Source: Phyto melanocephala (taxonomy: Eukaryota > Arthropoda > Insecta > Diptera > Rhinophoridae). Taken from it: DNA of 64,000 nucleotides. This document shows positions 1 to 12,064 of the stretch, piece after piece. Both the position numbers and the translations under genes were made by a program. The notes beneath the pieces were generated by a model. It worked only from the letters and a program-made list of their open reading frames with translations, ran no database searches and was not told the origin of the DNA. Within the stretch, counting starts at the first letter, position 1, and each line of letters starts with the position of its first letter. The stretch covers positions 59,398,841 to 59,462,840 of the forward strand of contig OW799233.1 of assembly GCA_941918925.1 (NCBI GenBank). The letters run 5' to 3'.

Positions 1-2648
1 CAACTGTCTGCTGTTTTTTTTTTATAACCATATTATTTACCCTCGGGGAAAAGTAAATTCATTACTGCATTCAGATACCATAAAGTGGCAACGTCAATTT
101 TAACATCTTGTTGACATTTCTATAGACATTTCGATACTCTATTACAAAAATTTTGCAACTGCACCGCTTTAATAGCAAGTAGAAAATGCAGTAATTTCCT
201 TTTTCATCGAACCTCTGGACTGAAAACACCAACAAAAAAATTAGTTAACTTTATAAGTCAGCTATACTTCTAATCGGAAAATATTTACACATATTGGCAC
301 TAATCGGTAATAAAGACATTAAATTTCCAAAGAATTCATCCAACGGCAATAACAATATTTTTAAAATTTGAGTAGTAATTTTCTTAATTAAAATATAACA
401 ACAGCTTTAACTCCACGTGTAGGAACCTGAGGCAGACTTTGTTCTGTCCTCTTAAATAATCCCGACAGACTTCCAACAGCTTGTATAAATATAGTGTGCA
501 CAATAAAAGCAGAAGAAATCGTCAAAAGTTAAAAACCAAATCCTCTGTTAAACACTGCACCTTTCTTTGTGTGAATCCTGTATCCATTGGGCAAAGGCTC
601 ATCAGTTAAACGTGTGAGGGGCTCTAGGAAAGTTTTTAGTTATGCCACTAGAGCAATGGTAGGCGCGGGTCATGAGGCATTAGTCCCCAACGTCATTACC
701 TTATTATATTAACGTATACCTTTGAATATATTTCAAAACGTGATGGAAAACGGTGCTTTGTTTTGCTTGTGATTCTTTTTCGTCACACTTGGCCTTAATT
801 AATTTATTTTATTTGTAACAAAAAGGGGAGTCTATAATAAAATATTGTTTTGTAAAAGTGACTGCAGGTAAGAAAGAACCCTATCGAACACCCCCCCTAT
901 CCGCCTGCTAAGCTAGCGGAATCAATGGCTCCCGTAGTCCTCTTCTGAAGTGCAGATCTGATGCATCATAAACCATTTAAATTTTATAAAATTTTGTAAA
1001 CAGCAGCGTCGACGACCAAATTTTATTTGGCGTACATTACAAATTTTGCGTCTTTCTTTTACTTATTAGTTCTGTCGATTGTAAAACATATATCTGCTCC
1101 ACCCACTATACACCTCTTTACTAAGCAAAGATAATATAAATAGTAGTCACACTTTTTATTATCGTTAAAGTATATTTTTTATTGTTATGTTGTTTATTAC
1201 ATTCACTTGTCTTTTATCACTATTTATAACAATTCACTGCTTCCTGGAGAGGCTTATTTAAATCCGTATTCTTGTTATTAATGCCATTCATATTACGGCT
1301 GGATTTGCTGAAAAGAAAATATTATAAAAATATGCAAAGGCATATACATACATACATATGCATATTTTGCTACGACCTTTCCTTCTTACCTTTATTTTGA
1401 GTATTTCATCTAAGAGCTTGTCGAAAAAACTAAAAATTACTTGATAAAAATTACTTTTCATTACACGGAATTAAAAATTGTACACAATAATTTTAAAAAT
1501 TTTTGCTTTTGAACGTGATGAAATAACATACATTAGTTGTCTCACTCTTTGCAAACGCATTTTTTTTCTGCGCAGCAATTACCTAGCTAGCATTTAGATG
1601 ATTGTTTTTTAAAAACTCACCTTGCTGAGTCTTCTTTGAGTACTTTCGGTGATGAAAAACTGTTTAGTCACTTACACGATTAAAAAATGACTCGAAAATG
1701 ATTCGCGTTAATGATTGAAAAAAGTTTAATTTTAAATACAACAACAAACTGTATTGCAATCACAAATCGATCAACCAGGCGTTTAAGATGTATTGTATTG
1801 TATACGTTATTTATGGAAGATTTAAAACCGATTGATCGAAAACAGATCATTCAGGTGTTTGAAATATGCTTTTTTTTTTGCATTTTCTTATCATTATACA
1901 TAAATGATTAATCAAACGCTGCTTGTTATGCTTTTTTTTCTTAAGTATTACGGGTCATTTTTGCGTATTCTGAAGTCAATATCAAAAAGTTAAATGTTTG
2001 TTCATTTATAAAAGTAATATCGAGGTTTTATTGTGAAATGTTATAATAACCATGTGAAAATGTTTAAATTTTTATTTTAACAACTATTTTTAATGAAAAA
2101 TTTATTTATTTTTTAAATAATCTTTAATGTATTACGTATATACATCAAATGAATATGAATGAAATATATTTTTATTTAATGTTACCCCAGTTTTATATGG
2201 ACGTGATTTTAAAAATTGACTCGATTTTGTTTATTCTACTTCCACTACGCAGTTAAAGAATACTGAACAAAATCAAGTCCTTTTTAGAAATTACGTCAGT
2301 GTGAACGTAGGATTAAAAAAATTGCTAATAATTACGCTTCTATTAGCTATTCTTTTACCTCAATCATTGAACTTATACTAACAAAGGTAATTTAAGAAAA
2401 TGGTACGTTTTGGTAGACTTTGGTCTGTTTTAGGGAAAATTATTTTCGTTGTGGCATCCCTATAACAAAAATCGGAATAACAAAATTAATATAACTCATA
2501 TAATTTTGTTGGTGGTGAGCATACAAAATAATTCTACATTGTTTACAGGTACTCACAAAATAATCAATTTCGTGGTATAATATATAGTGCTAATACATAC
2601 TTGTTATTTGAATGATTATGCACATGTTATCTTAAATTATAATTTCAG
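1..2648. other. No gene recognised; probably intron upstream of the first visible aminopeptidase exon
   Basis: AT-rich sequence with no frame that resembles a protein I know and no clear mobile element. The exon at 2649 starts inside a codon, so an upstream exon must exist, and I see no fitting M1 peptidase exon here. A 66-residue open frame at 1711-1911 has no recognisable motif. Confidence 0.5.
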
Positions 2649-2832
2649 GGCAAAACTACTGCACGATGCATGGAATTTAGCTTACGCTGGTGACTTGAGT
2701 TTCGCAACTGCATTGAACATGACACTTTTTATGAAGTCTGAACGTAATCATGTTGTTTGGAATCCAGTTTTTACATTAATTGATCATATTGGACGACATA
2801 TAGATATGTCTCATGTTCATAAAAAATTCGAG
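2649..2832 (+). CDS. M1-family aminopeptidase, internal exon (start of ERAP1_C-like domain)
   Basis: The exon follows an acceptor (aattataatttcag) and ends GAG|gtaaat. It encodes one split-codon base plus 61 codons reading AKLLHDAWNLAYAGDLSF and on to HVHKKFE. The 'AKLLHDAWNLAYAG' helix followed by 'ALNMTLFMKSE...VVWNP' is the hallmark start of the C-terminal alpha-helical (ERAP1_C-like) domain of M1 zinc aminopeptidases, which remove N-terminal residues from peptides. The HEXXH catalytic region would lie upstream, outside the window. The exon ends in phase 0 and joins in frame to 24106. The surrounding frame is open before the acceptor, so the exon start rests on the splice site and on family similarity. 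I am confident of the family, not of the paralogue. Confidence 0.9.
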
Positions 2833-2962
2833 GTAAATACGCAAAAAGCATTTAAAACAATCATTTCAAGAACTTTTGTGGCTTGAACATTTCTAATTAA
2901 TTATCTAACCCTGCCCCTTTCCCAAAAATGTATATATATCCCTCAGTTCTGCATTTCGTATA

Positions 2963-3039
2963 AAATTAAATTGTTCGGAATAGTCATAGCATTGCTGATA
3001 TGAATAAATCTGCAATGCCAATTCCGAACAATTTAATTT
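2963..3039 (+). other. Imperfect hairpin of 77 nt, miRNA-precursor-like shape
   Basis: The arms AAATTAAATTGTTCGGAAT (2963-) and the exact reverse complement ending at 3039 give 19 perfect pairs. An asymmetric bulge follows, then GCATTGC paired with GCAATGC, and an apical loop of about 12 nt. It lies in sense orientation in the first giant intron. The size and bulged stem suit a pre-miRNA, but a tiny MITE is equally possible and I recognise no known miRNA seed. Confidence 0.4.
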
Positions 3040-4030
3040 CACTCGAAAGACAGGAATACCTATTATCCAATTAAAAAAATTAAAGAACTAAAAGAAAATT
3101 ACTGCGAAAGTCGAAATTTAAATGGGTACAGGTTAACAGATTTCGATATTTACAAACATTACAAACAAATTAATGTGGGATTGAGGGTTAAACCCTAGAT
3201 GCAACTTTGTTGTTTAGATGACAGTTGACGTACAAGAGGTAGAAAGTAAAATCAGTTATTAGTTGTAGTAGGTGAAGTAATTAAAAAGAGGTGATTGTGT
3301 CGTGGATGATAACAGACGCTCACGGTCGCATAGTGGTTCAGCTTCATACGATTGGTGGCATTAAATATAACGAAACATCGTAGAGCCTTGAAGTTTTTTT
3401 TTTGGTATAGACTTATATTTTGTTGTGATAAAAAAAAATATTGCAAATATGGAGAAAAATTGAGCACAACCACGCCTCATTTTCATTTGTTGATATGGAG
3501 TGGCTTAGGCGATATCTTGCCATCGTTCGTTGAGCCTATTCCTTGTTTAACCATGCCCACATTTGTGCCTTGAACCACGTTCAAATTTATTTTTATTTCC
3601 GCTTATGCTTCTTCTCTTTCATGTTTTGTATCTTTAGTTACTCTCCACTTTCAACAACTTTTTTGTATGCAATATGCCCCCCATAAATTTTATCCTCGCA
3701 TGTAAAGGGGAAATTCCAAATTGAAGACTTGACGATATGGGGGAAATTATTTATTTATTTTGTATTCCCATACAACAAGTCTAATAACACTGCTCAGCAG
3801 CGAAATCCTCCATTAATTAAAACTATGTGGACTATACGGATATGCGCTGAACTCAAATCCGTTGTCGGTTTTTTTTCCATCAGATCTGGATTTTTTTTAT
3901 GGGCGTGGCAAGTTTTTCCCCCTAAATTAGTCAGATACGGACACATATTTCATCCTAACTCGAGAACCAGTCATCCGATTTTCAACACACCAGAAGATGT
4001 GTAGCAAAATTGTATTTATTTTAGTTGAAT
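3040..4030. other. Intronic sequence, nothing recognised
   Basis: Short overlapping open frames on both strands at 3252-3573 and 3729-4004 show no recognisable motif. Homopolymer runs suggest non-coding DNA. Confidence 0.4.
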
Positions 4031-6450
4031 AAAATTTTTCTCTATCTTTTATCGTTTTGGAATTATTTAAAATTTAATGGAGAAAAAAATTTTTTTTTGT
4101 GCAAAATTCGTAATATTTTTCAATTTAAAAATGGAATGAAAAAAAATATAAAGCAAATATTTAACATTTTAAACTTTTTTCAGAGAGCTGCTTATCTTGG
4201 AAATAAAAAAGCGATAAACCATAAAAATCGGTTAAATAATGTAGATTTTATTGTCAATTTACCGCAGGTACCCGATATTGTAATGCAACCAGCCTTTCAT
4301 ATGATATAGCACTTTGTTAGGTAGGCAGGTAACGGTACTAAAGTACAACGGTATTTTACATAGTTCTTGGAATTAATATTTATAACAGTATTTTTCAATT
4401 ACCTGTGATTTCAAATTAATAACATTAGGGTAGATTCTGGTATTTATTGTATGTATAGAAGCTAATGGGCAATAAGTGAGTCACTTTAGTTTGAATATCG
4501 TGCGGTTAAAATCGGCAACAGTCAATAGATCTTATAGTGTACTTTGCAATTGTGTAAAGAGATAAAGTAATTAAAGAATCCACAAACGCTTTCATATTAC
4601 AAAATGTCAAGGATTTGTAACAAATCTCCAAATTTATTTTCTTACGTATGTGGCGATCTAACTTTAAGTACTCAACGGGAGACAATATCTTCGAAGATTA
4701 AAAATGCTTATCGCCGTTATTTTGGGTTTCCTATCGATGATAGAGATAAAAAAAGGCTGCCATAAATATGTTGTAGTAACTGTGCAAGTTTTTTAAGAGG
4801 TTGTGTAAAAGGAAGTCATAAGTCTTTGCCATTAATGAAGGCAGCGATTTGGAGTGAACCACAAAATTATCAAAATGATTGCTACTTTTGCCATACACGT
4901 GGCTTTAGGAAAAAAAAACCAAAAATAAAGTTACATATCCAAATACCTCTTGCGTTAAACGACCAGTTTACCAGTTTACAAGTAAATTTTTACCTCCATT
5001 GCCTCCTACAGACGATGAAGAAGATGGGCTTTCTGCAGCAACTGAATCGACTTACGCATGGGTGTTTCTTCGCATTCATTTGGAAGTTCAACGAGTAAAC
5101 CTTATTTTCCGTATTAAACTGATATGAATAACTTAGTTCGTAAATTAGGGCTTTAAAAAAACAAGTTTGAGCTTCTTGCATCCGAATGAAAAGAATGGAA
5201 TTTGGTGCAAAAGGACGTTAACGTCTTGTACTTTCGAAATAAAGAACAACCTTTTTTGAGATATTTCAGCAAAGAGAAAGGTTTGATATTTTGCGATAAT
5301 ACTGATGGACTTTTGCGACAACTGTGTTTCAGTCATAAATCTCAGGATTGGCGGCTTGTTATTGATTCATTCAAGAGAAGCTTGAAAGCCGTTTTACTTC
5401 ACAATGACAACAAATTTCCATCGGTCCCACTCGCGTATGCAAGAAATATGAAAGAAAACTATTTTAGCATGAAGATGAGAATACAAAAAATTTTTATATT
5501 CCCATTACTCATGGAATCTGCAGATTTGAAAGTCTTAGCAATGTTAAATGGATTGAAACGTGGATATACTAAGTTTTATTGCTTCTTATGTGAATGGGAT
5601 AGCCGCGCAAAATAAAAACACTACAATGTTAAAATTTGGCCGAAAAGAGTAAATTTTATTCCAGGAAACAAAAATTGCAGCAGAAGAGCCTTTTAATCAA
5701 AAAGAACAAACTCTTTTGCCTCCACTTCATATAAAGCTAGGCCTAATGAAAAATTTTGTCATATCAATGCACAAGGACGGTGAGGGCTTTCTATACATTA
5801 AGAGCAAATTTTCTAGAATCAGCGATGCTAAGGTAAAAGAAGGCATATTTGTAGGTCCACAAATACGACAGCTTATGAAGGACGAGGTCTTTAGAACGAA
5901 ATTGAATGAACAATGTTTCCTAAATAAAAATAAATAATTATTAATAAAATTTTTGTGTTATTTTAAGTAAAATAGCCTGTAAATATTTTAATTTTTATTG
6001 TAATTTGAAGTTATCTACGGGTGACGACAGGGTGGGTGCTTTAAGCGAGGCGTTGCTACAAAATTACAATCTGGCAAATTTTTTTGCTTGTATTTGTTTT
6101 TGCTGTACGAAAATAGATAGAAGTCATTCCATTTATGATTGCTACAAGTCGCTTTAGAGCGTCCACTCTGACGTTGTTTGCTGCATTACACATATTTGGT
6201 CAAAATTGGGTACCTGCGGTAAATTGATAATGAAATCTACATTTTTTTTTTACCGATTTTTATGGTTTATGGCTTTTTTTATTTCCAAGATAAGTAGCTC
6301 TCAGAAAAAAATTTATAATGCTGAATATATGCCTTATATTTTTTTTAATTCCATTTTTAAATTGAAAAATATTACGAATTTTGCACGAAAAAAATTTTTT
6401 TTTCCATTAATTTCTGAATAATTCCAAAACGATAAGAGATAGATTAATTC
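4031..6450 (+). mobile_element. DNA transposon with long (about 260 bp) terminal inverted repeats
   Basis: The sequence at about 4031-4290 is repeated, inverted and diverged, at about 6181-6450. Both arms contain atcgttttggaatt, gtgcaaaattcgtaat or its close relative, and accgcaggtaccc. The arms enclose a broken coding region (4604-5937). Long inverted repeats around one reading frame indicate a cut-and-paste element. No clear target-site duplication was found, so the outer ends are approximate. Confidence 0.75.
4604..5937 (+). pseudogene. Broken ORF of a widespread uncharacterised arthropod transposon-associated protein
   Basis: ATG at 4604 opens a frame with a Cys motif (YVCGDLTL, later CCSNCASF) and then WSEPQNYQNDCYFCHTRGF. 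One stop interrupts it after KKRLP, and the frame is lost near 5098. A second frame carries stops up to 5202 and then continues with GLIFCDNTDGLL, DWRLVIDSFKRSLKAVLLHN, GYTKFYCFLCEWDSRAK and, after a further break, LPPLHIKLGLMKNF and KEGIFVGPQIRQLM. I recall this order of blocks (CxxC pairs, FCDN, DSSxRSLKAVLLHN, CFLCxWDSR, LPPLHIKLGL) from many insect and cnidarian predicted proteins of unknown function. Its place inside inverted repeats suggests a transposase. No catalytic triad is claimed. It is clearly inactive: at least three stops and frameshifts. Confidence 0.7.
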
Positions 6451-6903
6451 TGCCGTATTACTATCACATAACTGCTGTACTTTACTCCTTTTAGTACAAG
6501 ATTAGCAAATTTGAAAAGCTTTAGAAGGGCGACCATGTTTGACTTCATAATGTGTTCTCTTCTTTATATTTTGGAAGATCTTCTCCAAAACAATACATAT
6601 TTCCAACCAAACTTGACTTTGTTCAACAAATCCATTTTTCGCGCGTTTCGCACGGGACCACTTAGCTTTTTATTTTGTTAAAAATTGTTTATTTAAAAAA
6701 TTTTTAAATTGATCTACGTTAATAATTGATATTATTTGTTGACATAATATCCCAAGCTGCATCAATGTTCTTATCACAATTTAATAAAAATTCAAAAATT
6801 TAATAAAAAGATTGTCCATCATTACATAATTCACTTCATAAACAATAAACTAATTTTTATCAACTAAACACAACTAATAAACGCAGCTGACAAGAAATTA
6901 AAA
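6451..6903. other. Nothing recognised
   Basis: AT-rich intronic sequence between two mobile elements. Confidence 0.4.
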
Positions 6904-7440
6904 ACAAGTAAGAGTGCTATATTCGGCCGTGCCGAATCTTATATACCCTTCACAACGTGTAGTCATGCAATAACAATTGTTTGTATCACCATTCATCTCA
7001 TTAATATGAAATACGTACATATGTATATAAAAACATCCCATTGTAAAATTATAAAATGAGTTTATGTATGTGTGTTAAAAAAAAAAATTTATAAAGAAAA
7101 AAATTTTTGTTGGCCACGTTTGTATGTATGTAAAAAACGAGATGGTCGCGGCTTTTTTCCTCATACCTCAGTTGATCATGTACAGATTTTTCAGATTTTC
7201 AATATCGATCTACTCCCGAATATTTCTGATATTTTACTACCTCACGCGGGTCCAGGCGATGTCGGTGGCTTTAAAAAGTTGATTTCAACATACACACGGA
7301 CTAACTAACAGACTGGGAATGCTTAATCGAGTCCCCTATTCATAAGCTCTCAGAAAATATATACTTTATGGGGTTGGAAATTAAAATTGTAGAAATTTCA
7401 TGCGGAATGACAAACCTACATATTCCCTTCAAACAACTTC
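6904..7440 (+). mobile_element. Family A Helentron-like (mini-me/DINE-1-like) element, copy A1
   Basis: It begins ACAAGTAAGAGTGCTATATT and the palindrome ATTCGGCCGTGCCGAAT, then TATACCCTTCACAACG. The interior reads (weakly) as in the other A copies: tacagatttttcagatt, the gcgggtccaggcgatgtcgg block, and a tatactttatggggttgg core. The 3' hairpin is degraded (cctacatattcccttc). The (GTCY)n-like tract is short here. The assignment rests on the shared core, which I recall from mini-me/DINE-1 elements of Diptera. Confidence 0.75.
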
Positions 7441-7831
7441 TTTCCAAAAGAAGTTATAGTTAATTAATAAATTTATTACTTTTAATTTAATATTTTATTA
7501 GCTGAGGTGCTGGAGGCTGGAGAACGATTCTGCAATAAAGGGTAAATTTCGAAAAATATATCCGTTACGTTATTTCACTTTTTTTGTAAAGCTACGCCAA
7601 ATTTCATTTAAAAACACACATCAAACCCAAAAGAAAATTTTTACTTGAATACTTTTATTAGCAAATTAACGAAAATGATTATCATAGATTCATTGTCGCA
7701 TTTTTCATTCGAAATTAGTAGAAGATGTATTAATTGCGTCAACAAACAACATTTAAAAACACATGCATTTTGTTTTTGTATATTGGCCTGTATATGCCCC
7801 ACAATTATTTCTTTTTATTTATTTTTTTTAT

Positions 7832-9400
7832 ACCCACCACCAAAAAAATGGTGGGGGTATATTAATTTTGTCATTCCGTTTGTAACACATCGAAATATCC
7901 ATTTTGGACCCCATAAAGTATATATATTCTGAATCGGGGTTTGATTTGATAACGATCTAGCTATGTCCGTCCGTCTGTCCGTCTGTTGAAAGCACGATAG
8001 AGGTCGCACCGAAAAAGTTAGGAGGCTCAAATTTTGCCAGAAGCTTTGACTTTTGGTATTGAAAATGGGCGAAATCGGAATATTACGAAGAGAGTTATAG
8101 CTTGTTATGCAAGAGTAGGTCGAAATAACCGTGTCCTTCCAACGTCGAATAAAATGAAATTGTATCCAAACGCATTAACGTAGAGTCAGAAAACTTCGAA
8201 TATATATTTCTTGAGTAAAAACAATATTTTTCCCCGAAAATTGCCAACATCTATGCATTAGGAAAGGAGTTATAGATCAAAATCTACGAAAATTTATACC
8301 GCACAGTGTATTTTTCGGTATACAGTATTTTTTATTTATGTGCACAATAGTTTTACAAAAAAATTAAATTTATAAACTAAAAACAATTCATGGTTTTTCC
8401 TTAGCAATAAACATATGTTTTCAATTACATACATAGTAGAGATTCCACCCAGTGTTTTTCACAAATGATGTCAAATATGTATGTGCAAAAATGCCAGATT
8501 ATTTTTCAATAATAATGCAATTAACCGGGTAAAAGTAAGAGGAAATTTATTTTTGATGACATGAATTTTGAACCAATTAAGCGGGAAAATCAATTAACCG
8601 GGTTCAATTATCCGATGAAATTTACATAATTTTCGTATGCAATATTTTTGCCCGATCATGTGGTTTAATTAAGCGTGGAAACCAATTAACCGTAGGGTCA
8701 ATTAACCGAAAAATACTGTATAATTTAAAACATAATAAAATTGACAAAATTAGATGTACGATTTTAAAATTTTGCAGGAATTCTTTTTTGGTCAAACGCT
8801 TTTTTGTAACAGAAAATTTAGGTGACACGACCACTTTAACGCATACCTCCCATATAAAGTTTATTCTCAAATTCATATAATTTCTCTATGAATAAAGATT
8901 TTGAAATAATAAAGGACTATATTGAAATATCTAAGTTGTACTCATTAGCAGAAATAACTTTCACACGCCTACTATAACGCCCACTTTTCACGTTATCCAA
9001 TGTAAATGAAATTTAAAAGCTAAAAAAATCACAATATTAGAGGTATGATGATGAAATTTGCTACATATATCCTTCTAGTCAATGTCATTGAAAATTTTGG
9101 TGACACGACCATTTTAACGCTTACCTCCCATATAACGGTTTATCCTAAATTCATATTATTTCTCTATGGACAAAGTTTTTGGAAGAATAAAGAACTATAT
9201 ATAAATATCTCAGTTTTATTTATTAGCAGAAACTACATTGACACGCCTACTTTAACGCCCACTTTCATTGAAAGACTAAATTCACGAAAACATTTTACTA
9301 ACATATCGAAGTTATACAAAAAAAGTGATACGTATTTTAGTATAAAGAGATTATTCTATAGCGATTACTGTTAAACACGAAATAATACATTTTGTGCTAT
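7832..9400 (-). mobile_element. Family B Helentron-like element, copy B1 (long form)
   Basis: Read on the - strand, the element ends in the hairpin TATACCCACCACC...GGTGGGGGTATA (7832-7862). Its core is actttatggggtcc and it has a cgtccgtctgtccgtctg tract, followed by fixed text (gaaagcacgatagaggtcgcaccgaaaaag). The distal part (8700-9360) contains two diverged tandem blocks with cgcctactwtaacgcccac, matching the reverse complement of 12100-12600. The distal end is frayed near 9400. No protein is encoded; the open frames here are incidental. Confidence 0.75.
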
Positions 9401-9543
9401 AAATAGTGCTTTCTCCCGGGAATTTGAGTTATATAATCTTCCCAATTTCCCGGGATTATTTTTCGGGATCCCGGGAAATGAAAATGATACTATGATACTT
9501 TTCTTTTTTCTTTCTTTTGCACAAAAATTTTTTCTTCAAGGTT

Positions 9544-9957
9544 TTCTAATATTTTTAATTAGGCTTGAGTTCATATTTAACATTCCTGATTTTTACAAAG
9601 AATTTTTTAATTGTGATAAATGAAAGAATAAATCTTCAAAAACTATATTTTACCGACACTAGCCGAGTGGAATGCATTTTCGAAACCATCTACGATTTCA
9701 TCATCAGCACTCTCTGATCGGTGGTTACATGTTGGTTGTAAATATCATCTATTTAACTCTCGGGACTTAAGTTAATTGAATTCGGTAACAGCTTTTAGTT
9801 TTTCCTTTTTCGTATATGTTCATGCATTCCACTCGGCTAGTGTCGGTAAAAATATAATTTTTCAAGATTTATTCTTTCATTTATCACAATTAAAAAATTC
9901 TTTGTAAAAATAAAGAATATTAAATATGAACTCAAGCCTAATTAAAAATATTAGTTT
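9544..9957. mobile_element. Foldback (long inverted repeat) element, related to the 572-bp satellite
   Basis: The left arm 9544-9685 and right arm 9813-9957 are near-perfect inverted copies. The innermost part, ACCGACACTAGCCGAGTGGA, recurs inverted as tccactcggctagtgtcggt. The central part (cgaaaccatctacgatttcatcatcagcactc, then tgtaaatatcatctatttaactc) is homologous to the monomer of the array at 17760-21600. No coding capacity. Confidence 0.8.
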
Positions 9958-10218
9958 AACAGAAAAGTTCAATAAAATAAAAATTCAAGGTTTTCTTTAA
10001 CTTTACACTTAAAAATATTTTTACAAATAATTTGATATACTTTTTGAGGTAATGTAAACAGTAAAAAAACAGCCCACGACACCAATACTTCAAAATTTCT
10101 ATAAAGAGAGTGTTTAATTTTTTTTTTTGAGGGAAGTGGTCAAAAAACTCAAAATATTGTTACAGATTTATTTTTAAATAGCTTAATTTACATTATAATT
10201 TATTTTCGTTGTAGTAGT
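9958..10218. other. Nothing recognised
   Basis: Short AT-rich gap between the foldback element and the 3' tail of the non-LTR remnant. Confidence 0.35.
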
Positions 10219-10219
10219 T

Positions 10220-11043
10220 TATTTATTTTTTTGTTTTTATTTCTTTATTTCTTTTCGACGTCCCATACACAAGACTTTAAGTCTTATATTGCAGTATGGA
10301 ACTGAGCATATGCAAATACAATATAGAAATAATAACAAAATAGGTGTAATTTTTAACGTAAATTGTAAGTAATTTTAAATATAAAATTAAGAAAAGCAAA
10401 ATATAGAAATTAACCAAATTTAATAACAAAGTGTTAAAAAAAATTAATAAAATAAGATAAAATAAAATAAGACAAACCAATAATAAAATAAGATAAAAGA
10501 ATATACAAGCAAAATTTATATATGTATGTATATTTAACGTGAGAAATTACCATAAATAAATTTTCTGAATTGTCGTGCGTTACTAATGGTTTGTGATCTA
10601 TAGGGGATTCCGCTCCAGAGACTGATAGCATTAATAAAGAAATGGTATTTAGAAATCAGCGTTCGATGACTAAATGCTAGAATTCTTTTGCCTCTATCAA
10701 GTGTTGAAAAATTTAAACGTTCATGGAGATGTTCAGGCTGATGTGTATATATAATTTTATGCATAAACAGTAAACAACGCGCTCTTAAATAATCATCAAA
10801 ACTAATACCGTAAAGCAAGGTTACGTAGGGGGAGATATGGTCATATCTTTTTAGATCATATACGTACCGAATTATGTTATTAAATGCCACATTAAGTTTT
10901 CTTTTACTTTCACTATCGCAACTGGCAAATAGTTCACAACCATACAATAAGATAGGTATTAAATAAGTTTTGGCAAGAAGTATTCTAATTTTAGTTGGAG
11001 TACAATATTGACTTTGCCATAGATTTCTTAACATTGAGAACAT
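10220..11043 (-). pseudogene. Non-LTR retrotransposon, ORF2 C-terminal end and 3' tail
   Basis: On the - strand, 11043-10537 encodes about 168 residues ending in a stop. The order is TYLIPILLYGCELFASCD, FNNIIRYVYDLKRYDHISP, LLYGISFDDYLRARCLLFMHKIIYT, then an Arg-rich terminus (FRKFIYGNF). This is the region beyond the reverse-transcriptase palm in Jockey/CR1-like non-LTR elements, where '.YGCE.....' and 'R...L.FMHKII' blocks are typical. A 3' untranslated part ends near 10220 in an A-rich tail (aagaaataaagaaataaaaa). The endonuclease and polymerase core are missing. Confidence 0.75.
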
Positions 11044-11044
11044 T

Positions 11045-11430
11045 CTACCACATGCAACGTGCGGGAACCGAAGTGTTTATAGTTTTGCAGATGTTATCAA
11101 AAATTTCGAATAAATTCTCATTAGGTTTATAAGGAATTTCATTAAGTCTTAATTCACAAGCAACATTTTTATTTCCTTGTTGCTTATCTTTAGATTTTAG
11201 AGCATTTATTTCGGCTTGCAAACTTTTTATGTTTACCGCATCTGTTTCCAATTTTTCAACCCTTTCGGTAACACTGTGCAGTTCATTTTTAATGCTGCTA
11301 AAGCTTTTTTCTATTTTATTTAATAAACGGCCTTCACACTCTCGAAACATAGTTTGTAATCGTTCTGTTAATTCTTCAAAACGATCATCCACAATTTGCA
11401 TGAGCCTGAGCGGAGAGTTTGTACTATTTA
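11045..11430 (-). pseudogene. Non-LTR retrotransposon ORF1 fragment (coiled coil plus RRM-like start)
   Basis: Reading 11430 to 11045 on the - strand: LRLMQIVDDRFEELTERLQTMF, then a long Glu/Lys-rich stretch with heptads (IEKSFSSIKNELHSVTERVE; LQAEINALKSKDK), then ACELRLNEIPYKPNENLFEIF. A coiled coil followed by 'LR.NGIPY...NE.L..IF..I' is the layout of many non-LTR ORF1 proteins. It abuts the ORF2 tail directly, so endonuclease and polymerase were lost by internal deletion. The upstream end is cut by copy B2 at 11433. Confidence 0.65.
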
Positions 11431-11575
11431 AAACAAGTAAGAGCACTATATTCGGCTGTGCCGAATCTTTTATACCCACCACCAATTTTGTGTACATTTA
11501 AAGCACAATAATTATTATTTTGTTAATCGCTTGGAATAATCTCTTTATAATAAAATATGTATCACTTTCTTTGTA

Positions 11576-12064
11576 GAGGGTGGTTAAATTTCAAATTTAA
11601 AACAGAGGCCGAATTATGGCACTCGAACGTGATCGAAATTTGAAAACTCTTATTAGAATCTCTATACCTAAAGCACAGCGTACCCGATCGTTCGAGTAAA
11701 ATTTCGATCGATATCGAATGCCGTAATTCGGCCCCAGGTCTGTATAAAATGTTAGAACATCTATGAATGCCTTCTAAATTCGTTAAATGAGAAGCATTGC
11801 TGTTTATCGCGATAGTGTGGCAAAAAAACAGTCAACTTCGACTCATCATCGTGCCAAACAATTGAGCATCAGCAATGTTATTGAAAATTTGGACTATCGG
11901 ATCGAGGTGTGCCGTTGAGGTCGCGGGGGCCATTTGGCCGATATTTTTTTCCATACATAATTGAACCATACAAATATTATCATTAAGAAAGAATTGATAA
12001 TAATTTCCTAAATAATTTGTGTTTTATTCAAAATCAACATCGGCCCTTTAAAATTTCACCACCC
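11576..12064 (+). pseudogene. Tc1/mariner-superfamily remnant nested in B2
   Basis: The ends gggtggttaaatttcaaat (11578-) and aaaatttcaccaccc (to 12064) form inverted repeats. The 3' part (about 11790-11960) keeps the tail of a transposase, reading near its end GGHLADIF before ttccatacataattg. This terminal 'RGGHL.DI.F' is what I recall for DD41D-type mariner transposases. Nearly all of the catalytic domain is deleted. A small MITE interrupts the left part. Confidence 0.6.
11605..11736. mobile_element. Small palindromic MITE nested in the mariner remnant
   Basis: The left end is GGCCGAATTATGGCA...GATCGAAATTT. The right end is its diverged inverse, aaatttcgatcgatatcgaatgccgtaattcggcccc. Arms of about 32 bp and a total of about 130 bp. 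Confidence 0.75.

Noticed and set aside
480..530. TATA-like ttgtataaatatag as a promoter
   Set aside because: AT-rich DNA gives many such matches, and no exon or initiator follows.
2649..2886. Extending the first exon to the whole 99-residue open frame
   Set aside because: Family similarity begins exactly after the acceptor at 2648 and ends at GAG|gtaaat; the flanking residues look like translated intron.
3252..3573. Overlapping open frames on both strands
   Set aside because: No recognisable motif and driven by A/T runs.
9045..9374. 109-residue open frame on the + strand
   Set aside because: It lies in the repeated non-coding body of copy B1; the equivalent part of B2 is not open.
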